Source of the DNA: Desulfomicrobium sp. | Lineage (GTDB): Bacteria; Desulfobacterota; Desulfovibrionia; Desulfovibrionales; Desulfomicrobiaceae | Reading direction: 5' to 3' | NCBI GenBank assembly: GCA_003542385.1 | Contig: DPKT01000016.1 | Coordinates: 1 to 14,326, forward strand | Length of the DNA stretch: 14,326 nucleotides | Shown: positions 6,419 through 12,076 of the stretch, in pieces | Layout of the letters: each line of letters starts with the position of its first letter | Position numbering within the stretch: the stretch's first letter is position 1 | Notes under the pieces: generated by a model | Seen by the model: only the letters and a program-made list of their open reading frames with translations | Databases searched by the model: none | What the model was told of the DNA's origin: nothing | Program-made: the position numbers and the translations under genes

Positions 6419-6436
6419 TCGTGCAATAAATCACAA
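6419..6436 (-). promoter_or_regulatory. Candidate Rex operator upstream of atpZ
   Basis: On the minus strand the site reads TTGTGAT-TTAT-TGCACGA. The Desulfovibrio-type Rex consensus is TTGTGAA-N4-TTCACAA; 11 of 14 defined positions match (six of seven in the left half, five of seven in the right). It lies 36-53 bases before the atpZ start codon, and the same cluster is followed by rex. No clear -35/-10 pair could be placed, so how a bound repressor would act is unknown. Confidence 0.55.
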
Positions 6437-6440
6437 ACCG

Positions 6441-6463
6441 AAAAAGGGGCTAACACAGCCCCC
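6441..6463 (-). terminator. Terminator-like hairpin in the atpZ leader region
   Basis: In the minus-strand RNA, GGGGCT-GTGTT-AGCCCC forms a perfect 6-bp stem followed by five U (A-run 6441-6445). No minus-strand gene precedes it: the next gene upstream is the divergent protease. It is therefore either a leader attenuator for atpZIBE or the 3' end of a short unannotated RNA. The U-run ends five bases before the candidate Rex site. Confidence 0.65.
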
Positions 6464-6536
6464 AACTTCGCGTCAATCAAAGTTTTCAGCAAAAACGAAT
6501 TCTCCGCCCTGTTGTCCGCGGCCCCATGCTCCCCGA

Positions 6537-6580
6537 CGCCCCGCGGGGCGCGCGACTCACCCGGGCCGGCTTGCAAGCCG
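6537..6580. repeat. Two 14-bp perfect palindromes in the atpZ/protease intergenic region
   Basis: CGCCCCGCGGGGCG (6537-6550) and CGGCTTGCAAGCCG (6567-6580) are each exact palindromes, with centres 30 bases apart. They lie 63-106 bases before the protease start, so they could be operators or RNA hairpins. GC-only palindromes can arise by chance in GC-rich DNA. The second, with TTGCAA at its centre, is less easily dismissed. Confidence 0.4.
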
Positions 6581-6642
6581 CCTTCATTCGCACTATGTCC
6601 ACACAAAATCAATAACCGGGGCCTCCCCCGCACCGAGCACCG

Positions 6643-9078
6643 ATGAAAAACACTTCCGAACTCAAAGCCCGCCAGCTCACCATAGAGCCCAACCCCAGAA
6701 GAATCCTGCGCGGCGCGGACATCCGCAACGACGTCAACCCCGTCTGCCTCTTCCAGAACAGGGCCCGCAAGGCCCTTGAGATGTCCCTGTCCATCCCGGG
6801 CCTGGAATACAACATATATGTCGCCGGCGAACCCGGGCTTGGCCGGACCTACCTCGTCGAGAACTTTCTCCTGCCCCAGGCCCGCACCGCCCCCACCCCG
6901 CCGGACCTGGTCTATCTGAACAATTTCGAGAATCCGGACAAACCGGTTCTGGTCAGTCTGCCCGCCGGGCAGGGCAAGGTGTTCAGGGAAAACATGCAGC
7001 GCATGGTCAAACGCCTGCGCCGCGATCTCCCCCGCCACTTCGAGCAGGCCACCTATCTGCGCCTGCAGAACAAGCTGTTCACCAAGCTCGCCGTCGTCCG
7101 CGACGACCTGATGGACAAGATGGAGGAGGCGGCCCAACGGAAAGGGTTCAGCCTGAACATCGACGAGGCGGGCGCCGTCTCCCTGACCCCGCTCATGGAC
7201 GGCAAGGTCCTAAGCTCCGAAGACTTCGAACGCCTTGACTCCTCGCGCAAGAAAGTCATCAAGGACCAGAGCAGCTCCGTACTGAACACCATTGCCGATC
7301 TCTCGCGCCAGGTGAACCGCAGCGAGCAGGAATTCCGGGCCAAGGAACTGCAGCTGGCCCAGGAACATGCGGCGGGCCTGGTGGATCGTCTGCTCGGCCC
7401 CATCCGCAAGAAATTCGCAGACAGCAAGGCTCTGAAAGCCTACTTCGACGCGTTCAAGGAAGATGTGCTTGAGAACCTGTCGCACTATCAGGGACGCCAG
7501 GAACGCGAACAGCGCTCGCCGTCGGACCAGCAGGGCGAAAACATTTCAGAGTCCTATTTCCAGCGCTACGACGTCAACCTCTTCGTGGACAACTCCGCCC
7601 TGACCGGCGCGCCCGTGGTCAAGGAGATCAACCCGGGCTTCTTCAACCTTCTCGGCTGCATCGAACGCGAGACCGAATGGGGCACGTACTACACGGACTT
7701 CTCCCTCATCCGGGCCGGCGCCGTGCACCGCGCCAACGGGGGGTTTCTCATCCTGCGCGTGGAGGACCTCCTGGCCCATCCCGTCGCCTGGGAGGGACTG
7801 CTCCGCTGCCTGCGCAACCGGCATTCGAACCTGGACGACCCCACGGACCATTACGACATCCTGCGGACCAGGACCATCAGCCCGGACCCCATCCCGCTCT
7901 CCCTCAAGGTCATCCTCATCGGCGACGACGAGACCTACGAACTGCTGTACATGCACGACGAGCGGTTCCGAAAGATATTCAAGATCAAGGCCCATATCCA
8001 GGACACCGTGGAGCGCACGGCCGAGTCCATCACGGGCTACGCCCAGACCCTGGACCGAGCCGCCCGCGAAAGCGGCCTGCGCGGCTTCACCAAGGACGCC
8101 TACGCGGAACTGGTCGACTACTCCACGCGCATGGCCGAAGACCGTGAACGCCTCTCGCTGCACTTCTCGCACCTGCGGGAGATCATGATCGAGGCCAACG
8201 CCATCGCCGCGGGTCAGGACAGGAAGACCATCGACGCCCACATCGTCAAACAGGCCCTGGACGAACGCGAGTACCGCACCAACCTGTATCAGGAGGAATT
8301 TCTGCGCGAGTACGACCGCAAGTCCATCAAGGTCCGGACCCAGGGCGAAGGAATCGGCGTGGCCAACGGCCTTTCCGTAACCCAGGTCGGCGACTACGTC
8401 ATGGGCCTGCCACACCAGATTTCCTGCACCGTGGGCGTCGGCCACGGCGGCATCATGGACCTCGAACGCGAGGCCGAGCTCGGGGGCCCCATCCACACCA
8501 AGGGCATGATGATCCTCAAGAGCTACTTCGTGAACCTCTTCGCCCGCAACAAGCCCATCGTGCTCACGGGGAGCCTGTGCTTCGAGCAGAGCTACGCCCA
8601 CGTGGACGGAGACTCGGCCTCGGGCGCCGAGCTGGCCGCACTGCTCTCGGCCCTCTCGAACGTGCCCATCCGCCTGGACCTCGCCTTCACCGGGGCCGTG
8701 TCCCAGTCCGGGGCCATCATGGCCGTGGGCGGGGTGACCCACAAGGTGGAAGGGTTTTTCGAGGTCTGCCGTCGGCGCGGGCTGACGGGAAGGCAGGGCG
8801 TCCTGCTGCCCCGGGACAACATCGTGCATCTGGTCCTGCGGGAAAACGTCCTGCAGGCCGTCAGGGACGGACAGTTCCATATCCACCCGGTGAGCACCAT
8901 CGAGGAGGCCATGGAGATCCTGACGGGCATGCGCGCCGGTTCGCGCCTCGCGGACGGCCGTTTCTCTCCGAAGTCCCTGTACGCCGCCGTGGACGACAGA
9001 CTTTCCGAGTTGGCTGTCCTGGCCGACAAGAAGTGCTCCATGCCCCGGCGCAAGGGCGCAAAAAAGCCCGGGGCCTGA
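6643..9078 (+). CDS. Lon-related ATP-dependent protease (LonB/YcbZ type)
   Basis: The 811-residue product joins an AAA+ ATPase to a C-terminal Lon (S16) serine protease domain, the layout of the Lon-related proteases remembered as AAA_32/LonB-LID/Lon_C, which include E. coli YcbZ. The Walker A loop is GEPGLGRT (62-69), with arginine where lysine is usual. A long helical insertion (about 110-290) follows. A Walker B-like GGFLIL at 366-371 sits next to a VHRANG segment. The protease dyad is S658 in DGDSASG and K701 in GGVTHKVEGFF. It would degrade cytoplasmic protein substrates; no substrate can be inferred. Shine-Dalgarno is weak, but ATG 6643 fits the family start. It diverges from atpZ across 259 bases. 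Its last codons overlap the tolC terminator hairpin from the opposite strand. Confidence 0.93.
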   Translation: MKNTSELKARQLTIEPNPRRILRGADIRNDVNPVCLFQNRARKALEMSLSIPGLEYNIYVAGEPGLGRTYLVENFLLPQARTAPTPPDLVYLNNFENPDKPVLVSLPAGQGKVFRENMQRMVKRLRRDLPRHFEQATYLRLQNKLFTKLAVVRDDLMDKMEEAAQRKGFSLNIDEAGAVSLTPLMDGKVLSSEDFERLDSSRKKVIKDQSSSVLNTIADLSRQVNRSEQEFRAKELQLAQEHAAGLVDRLLGPIRKKFADSKALKAYFDAFKEDVLENLSHYQGRQEREQRSPSDQQGENISESYFQRYDVNLFVDNSALTGAPVVKEINPGFFNLLGCIERETEWGTYYTDFSLIRAGAVHRANGGFLILRVEDLLAHPVAWEGLLRCLRNRHSNLDDPTDHYDILRTRTISPDPIPLSLKVILIGDDETYELLYMHDERFRKIFKIKAHIQDTVERTAESITGYAQTLDRAARESGLRGFTKDAYAELVDYSTRMAEDRERLSLHFSHLREIMIEANAIAAGQDRKTIDAHIVKQALDEREYRTNLYQEEFLREYDRKSIKVRTQGEGIGVANGLSVTQVGDYVMGLPHQISCTVGVGHGGIMDLEREAELGGPIHTKGMMILKSYFVNLFARNKPIVLTGSLCFEQSYAHVDGDSASGAELAALLSALSNVPIRLDLAFTGAVSQSGAIMAVGGVTHKVEGFFEVCRRRGLTGRQGVLLPRDNIVHLVLRENVLQAVRDGQFHIHPVSTIEEAMEILTGMRAGSRLADGRFSPKSLYAAVDDRLSELAVLADKKCSMPRRKGAKKPGA

Positions 9079-9090
9079 TGGCGCCCGGGC
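9060..9090 (-). terminator. Rho-independent terminator of tolC, overlapping the protease 3' end
   Basis: In the minus-strand RNA, GCCCGGG and CCCGGGC pair, a single bulged C follows, then GCC pairs with GGC around an ATCA loop. A six-U tail follows (A-run 9060-9065). It lies 29 bases past the tolC stop. Its loop contains the complement of the protease TGA stop (9076-9078), so the two convergent genes share these bases. Confidence 0.88.
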
Positions 9091-9119
9091 ACTGACGTTT
9101 CGCCGCAGCGTATGGCCCG

Positions 9120-10427
9120 CTAGCGGGGCAGCAGTTCGGGATTCTTCTCGCCCATGGCGCCGTAGAGACCGGCCACCGCCCGCTCGTAGGCGGACAAGGC
9201 CCCGTTCAGGCTCGCTTCCGCCTGGGTCTGGGCCGCCTGGGCGTCGAGCACGTCCGTGTTGGTGCCGACCTGGGCCTCGTACCGGGCCACGGCCATGCGA
9301 TAGCTCTCCTTGGCGGCGACGAGGCCTTCCTTGGCGGCGGCGATGCGCTTCTCCGTCTCCTCTATCTGCAGGAAGCTCTCCTTGACCGCGAACGTCGCCT
9401 CGTTCTCCAGGTTCTGATATTCCTGCATGACCCGGGACACGTTCTTCTGCGCGCTCTTTTCCGCGTAGTAGGTCTTGCCCCACTCGAAAAACGTCCACTT
9501 CATGCCGACCTGAGCGTTCCATTCGCTGGGGGTGTGATAGTCCCCGCCGTTGACCGCCGGGTCATCGCCGGCCCGGGCATAGTTGAAATCGGCCCCGACC
9601 TGCGGGTAATACGGCACCGCGGCCAGTTTGGCGTCCTTCTCGGCCACCATGACGGTCTGACGGGCGATGATCAGATCCGGCCTGTTCTTCAGCGCCCTCT
9701 CCAGACAGTCCTCAAGGCTCAGATTCACGGGAAAATACTCCAGCGCGCCGACATACTCCACGTCCGCGTTGGCGTTCCGGCCGATCAGGGTGTTGAGCTG
9801 CGCCGAGAGTGTATCGACGCTGTTCTGGGCAGCCAGCAGAAGCTGTTCGGCCGTGGCCACGTCCACCTGGGCCTGCAGCATGTCGAGCTTCGGGCGCAAT
9901 CCCACCTCGTAGAAGGCGGTATTGACCTTCAACTGCGAACGCAGCCTCACCAGGGCGTCCTCGGCGGAACGCACGTTCTCGCGCGCCTGGAGGAGCCTCA
10001 AAAACGCATCCTGGATGGCGACGGTCAGCTGCAGTTCGGCGTTGTCGATCTGTGAGGCCGCCTGCTCCTTTTGCAGCAGGGACTTCTCGTAGGTCGTCAG
10101 CAGGTTGAAGCCGGTGAAGAGGGGCTGGTGCACGTTGAAGGCCAGCTCCCAGTTGTCCAGGGAGCCCACGGTCCGACCGAAGGACATCGGTCGTTCGTCA
10201 AGGCGCGTGTACCCGTACTGCGTGCTGAGCGCAGGCCCGAAGGCCGCCTTGGAGGACTTCACGGCGTAATCGGCCGCCATGAGCGCCTCGCGCGCGGCGA
10301 GGATGGACGGGTTGCCCTTGAGGCCGGCCTCAACCGCGTCCTTCATGGTCATGGTTTCTGCCGCAGCACCCTGAACGGTCAGGACGAACGCGAGGACGGC
10401 GAAAACGCAGATCTGCGTCATTCTCAT
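9120..10427 (-). CDS. TolC-family outer-membrane efflux protein
   Basis: TolC-type proteins form trimeric channels from the outer membrane into the periplasm and are shared by efflux pumps and type I secretion. The 435-residue product has a signal peptide (about 1-23, ending GAAA before ETM). Two tandem OEP repeats follow, each with long coiled helices and a beta segment. Typical pieces are FNVHQPLFTGFN and later VGMKWTFFEWGKT, and the helices are rich in A, Q, E and L. ATG 10427 was chosen over longer in-frame starts because GGAG lies eight bases upstream and it places the signal peptide at the N-terminus. No membrane-fusion or inner-membrane transporter gene is adjacent, so its partner pump is unknown. 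It converges on the protease gene and diverges from a 31-residue microprotein. Confidence 0.92.
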   Translation of the reverse strand: MRMTQICVFAVLAFVLTVQGAAAETMTMKDAVEAGLKGNPSILAAREALMAADYAVKSSKAAFGPALSTQYGYTRLDERPMSFGRTVGSLDNWELAFNVHQPLFTGFNLLTTYEKSLLQKEQAASQIDNAELQLTVAIQDAFLRLLQARENVRSAEDALVRLRSQLKVNTAFYEVGLRPKLDMLQAQVDVATAEQLLLAAQNSVDTLSAQLNTLIGRNANADVEYVGALEYFPVNLSLEDCLERALKNRPDLIIARQTVMVAEKDAKLAAVPYYPQVGADFNYARAGDDPAVNGGDYHTPSEWNAQVGMKWTFFEWGKTYYAEKSAQKNVSRVMQEYQNLENEATFAVKESFLQIEETEKRIAAAKEGLVAAKESYRMAVARYEAQVGTNTDVLDAQAAQTQAEASLNGALSAYERAVAGLYGAMGEKNPELLPR

Positions 10428-10542
10428 AGTGATTACTCCAACATCGGTTGACTGCGAAAACGGACGGCGCATGGCTGAACCTCTACCTCTCTCGCGGGAA
10501 AAAGGCCACCGCAACGGGCACGCCAAGACTTGTGAAGAAAAG

Positions 10543-10574
10543 AACTTGAAGTCAAGCAAGTTTTGCCATATATT
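10543..10574 (+). promoter_or_regulatory. Promoter of the 31-residue microprotein, with an overlapping inverted repeat
   Basis: TTGAAG (10546-10551) and TATATT (10569-10574) are spaced by 17 bases, a good sigma70 match (four of six and five of six). Transcription would start near 10581, about 28 bases before the ATG. The inverted repeat AACTTG-N8-CAAGTT (10543-10562) covers the -35 element and spacer, where a repressor could bind. No known regulator motif was recognised. Confidence 0.6.
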
Positions 10575-10608
10575 TTCGGATCAGATCAATATCAAGAGGA
10601 GGCATCCC

Positions 10609-10704
10609 ATGTTTTCAGGACTCATTCTCGGCCTGGGTCTCGGCATCGTCGGACTGATCGTCTACTTCCTGCACAAGGAACACGGCCCCACGAAGCATCA
10701 CTAA
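10609..10704 (+). CDS. 31-residue single-pass membrane microprotein, unknown function
   Basis: The product is one glycine-rich hydrophobic helix (about 4-21, with G at 4, 8, 10, 12 and 15) followed by a polar, histidine-containing tail HKEHGPTKHH. Initiation is very well supported: AGGAGG lies seven bases before the ATG and a good promoter lies about 35 bases upstream. The glycine spacing suggests helix packing in the membrane against a partner. Topology is predicted with the tail on the positively charged (cytoplasmic) side, which is an inference. It resembles in size the small accessory subunits of membrane complexes (for example CcoQ or KdpF types), but no family was recognised. The divergent neighbour is the TolC-family gene, so a link to efflux is possible but unproven. 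Confidence 0.75.
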   Translation: MFSGLILGLGLGIVGLIVYFLHKEHGPTKHH

Positions 10705-10871
10705 AATCACGCCAACCGCGATTTCCGCCCCGGTTCACAAGCCTGAAGGATTTCCGAATTCACCAGGCGCTCGTTCACGTCCCGCAAGGCATCTTTCGGC
10801 GTCTGCACGAGACACGGGACAGGGTTTGAAGGCTTTTTGGCCGGAAATGCCGGTGGAACGAAAATTCTTGC
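10705..10871. other. Intergenic stretch without a supported gene
   Basis: Between the microprotein and the tRNA-Phe promoter no start codon with a ribosome-binding site, RNA gene or terminator with a U-run was found. A short minus-strand frame ending at 10707 contains a plausible-looking helix (DALRDVNERL) but no credible start. A small CCGG-N5-CCGG hairpin occurs near 10840. Confidence 0.5.
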
Positions 10872-10900
10872 TTGCCTTCGCCCTAAGCTTTGCATAAAAG
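10872..10900 (+). promoter_or_regulatory. Candidate promoter of the first tRNA-Phe gene
   Basis: TTGCCT (10872-10877) and TAAAAG (10895-10900) are spaced by 17 bases, and the -10 ends 17 bases before the tRNA. The CTTGCC core matches the -35 before the second tRNA-Phe and before the tRNA-tuf operon. Confidence 0.5.
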
Positions 10901-10917
10901 CGCTTCTCACCCAACGC

Positions 10918-10993
10918 GCCGGGGTAGCTCAGTCGGTAGAGCAGGGGACTGAAAATCCCCGTGTCGGCAGTTCAACTCTGTCCCCCGGCACCA
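10918..10993 (+). tRNA. tRNA-Phe (anticodon GAA), copy 1
   Basis: A complete 76-nt cloverleaf: acceptor GCCGGGG with CCCCGGC, D-loop AGCTCAGTCGGTAGAGC, anticodon loop CTGAAAA giving GAA, T-loop TTCAACT, discriminator A and encoded CCA. It is identical over all 76 bases to the copy at 11161. Confidence 0.97.
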
Positions 10994-11000
10994 CGAGATC

Positions 11001-11026
11001 AAGGCCGCTCAACGAGCGGCCTTTTT
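11001..11026 (+). terminator. Terminator of tRNA-Phe copy 1
   Basis: AAGGCCGCTC-AAC-GAGCGGCCTT forms a 10-bp stem with a tight loop, followed by a T-run (11022-11026). It starts eight bases after the tRNA CCA. Confidence 0.92.
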
Positions 11027-11089
11027 CCTTTGCGGGAAGCGACGGCACGGCTCCGCTTGCCCCGGACCCGCATCCGGGTGAGTGGATGC

Positions 11090-11121
11090 GCAAGTCAAGA
11101 AAAGTGCTTTTTTCGACTTGC
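11090..11121. repeat. 15-bp imperfect inverted repeat between the tRNA-Phe genes
   Basis: The arms 11090-11104 and 11107-11121 begin and end with an exact 7-bp match (GCAAGTC with GACTTGC) and pair along almost their full length, with one mismatch and one G-U. The right arm overlaps the -35 of the second tRNA-Phe promoter. It lies downstream of a complete terminator, so it is probably not needed to end the first transcript. Confidence 0.5.
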
Positions 11122-11146
11122 CAAAGGCCGACGTTTTCCATAGTAA
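11118..11146 (+). promoter_or_regulatory. Candidate promoter of the second tRNA-Phe gene
   Basis: TTGCCA (11118-11123, five of six) and TAGTAA (11141-11146) are spaced by 17 bases, and the -10 ends 14 bases before the tRNA. The -10 is weak. The -35 is shared with the other tRNA promoters in the window. Confidence 0.45.
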
Positions 11147-11160
11147 CGGACTTCCGTTGC

Positions 11161-11236
11161 GCCGGGGTAGCTCAGTCGGTAGAGCAGGGGACTGAAAATC
11201 CCCGTGTCGGCAGTTCAACTCTGTCCCCCGGCACCA
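11161..11236 (+). tRNA. tRNA-Phe (anticodon GAA), copy 2
   Basis: Identical to the 76-nt tRNA-Phe at 10918, including the encoded CCA. Flanks of the two copies differ except for a few bases, so the duplication is old or kept identical by gene conversion (inference). Confidence 0.97.
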
Positions 11237-11243
11237 TGTACGC

Positions 11244-11268
11244 AAGGCCGCTTTACGCGGCCTTTTTT
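11244..11268 (+). terminator. Terminator of tRNA-Phe copy 2
   Basis: AAGGCCGC-TTTAC-GCGGCCTT forms an 8-bp stem followed by a T-run to 11268. It resembles the terminator of copy 1 in its AAGGCCGC arm but is shorter. Confidence 0.92.
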
Positions 11269-11379
11269 CATTTTCGGGCCTTGATCAAGCCACGCCGCCG
11301 CGCGCCACGGTCTTGACGAACCCGCCGCATCGACCTACCGCCTCTCCATGCGCAGCTTGCGATTCAGGAGACTTTGGCC

Positions 11380-11967
11380 ATGAACATCACTCAACGCAGC
11401 TACTCCACCACCATCACCTTCGACTTCGAACAGGACGCCCTGACCTACACCAGGGCCGACGCCTACGGTTCCCATTCCTTTCAGCTGCCTTACGGCTCCA
11501 TCGGCATGGACCCGCGCATGACGTCGGAACGAAACGGCACGCTCTTCAGCGGCGCGATCCTGCTTTCGGCATGGGGCCTGGCCCAGGCCGCCTACACCAT
11601 GATCCGCGGCGATCTCCTCGGCGCCATCTTCATGTTGCCGGGAGGACTGTGCTTTCTGCTGCACGCCGCACTCAAGACGAACATCACCTCCCTGAGCTCC
11701 GATGAAGGCGAAATCGCCATCATGCATGACGGAAACTTCGAACGCATCATTTCGGAAATCCGAGAGCGCAGGAAAAAGCAGCTGCTGGACTGGTACGGCA
11801 ACATCGACTTCGCCAACGATCCCGAAGAGGAAATCCAGAAATTCGAATGGCTGCATTCCCAGCGGCTCATCACCTCGGACCAGTTGCAGCGCATCGTGAA
11901 CACCATCCGCAACGCCGACACCGGCGACCAGGACCGGTTCGAGGATCCCGCGCCGCCGCACCAGTAA
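11380..11967 (+). CDS. Membrane protein of unknown function with two helices and SHOCT-like tail
   Basis: The 195-residue product is not recognised as a named family. It starts with a beta-rich soluble segment (about 1-50, TITFDFEQDALTYTRADAYG) that could be a small PH-like fold. Two membrane helices (about 53-73 and 79-97) follow, then a cytoplasmic-looking charged region with RERRKKQLLDWYG. The end resembles a SHOCT domain (FEWLHSQRLITSDQLQRIV near 160-178), a short helical hairpin found at the C-terminus of diverse membrane proteins. ATG 11380 was chosen over an in-frame TTG six bases earlier. AGGAG lies nine to ten bases upstream of the ATG. It is 109 bases before the CofD-like gene on the same strand and may be co-transcribed, but no functional link is shown. 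Confidence 0.8.
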   Translation: MNITQRSYSTTITFDFEQDALTYTRADAYGSHSFQLPYGSIGMDPRMTSERNGTLFSGAILLSAWGLAQAAYTMIRGDLLGAIFMLPGGLCFLLHAALKTNITSLSSDEGEIAIMHDGNFERIISEIRERRKKQLLDWYGNIDFANDPEEEIQKFEWLHSQRLITSDQLQRIVNTIRNADTGDQDRFEDPAPPHQ

Positions 11968-12076
11968 GCCCGCGCGCATCCCTCGACAACCGCAAGGCCG
12001 GACACCTGGCGGGACGCTTGGACGGCTCGCCGCCGCGGGCTTGTCCACCAGCGGCCCCTCGTCCGTCGGAAACAGC

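Noticed and set aside
6486..6587. 33-codon basic minus-strand frame upstream of the orphan terminator
   Set aside because: An ATG exists, but there is no Shine-Dalgarno, and codons coincide with GC palindromes. Too weak to call a leader peptide.
7546..9522. 658-codon minus-strand frame opposite the protease and tolC end
   Set aside because: It spans the opposite strand of a clear protease domain and a terminator, has a G/V/R/H-rich composition typical of antisense frames, and no recognisable motif.
10523..10540. Second Rex-like site before the microprotein (TTGTGAA half-site near 10530)
   Set aside because: Only the left half matches. The right half has two of seven consensus bases.
10707..10910. 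67-codon minus-strand frame between the microprotein and tRNA-Phe
   Set aside because: GTG start without ribosome-binding site. The last 33 codons look somewhat protein-like, but there is no supported start or homolog known to me.
10918..11236. Two identical tRNA-Phe copies as possible attachment-site duplication of an integrated element
   Set aside because: Both copies are full-length with their own promoters and terminators, only about 170 bases separate them, and no integrase or phage gene is present.
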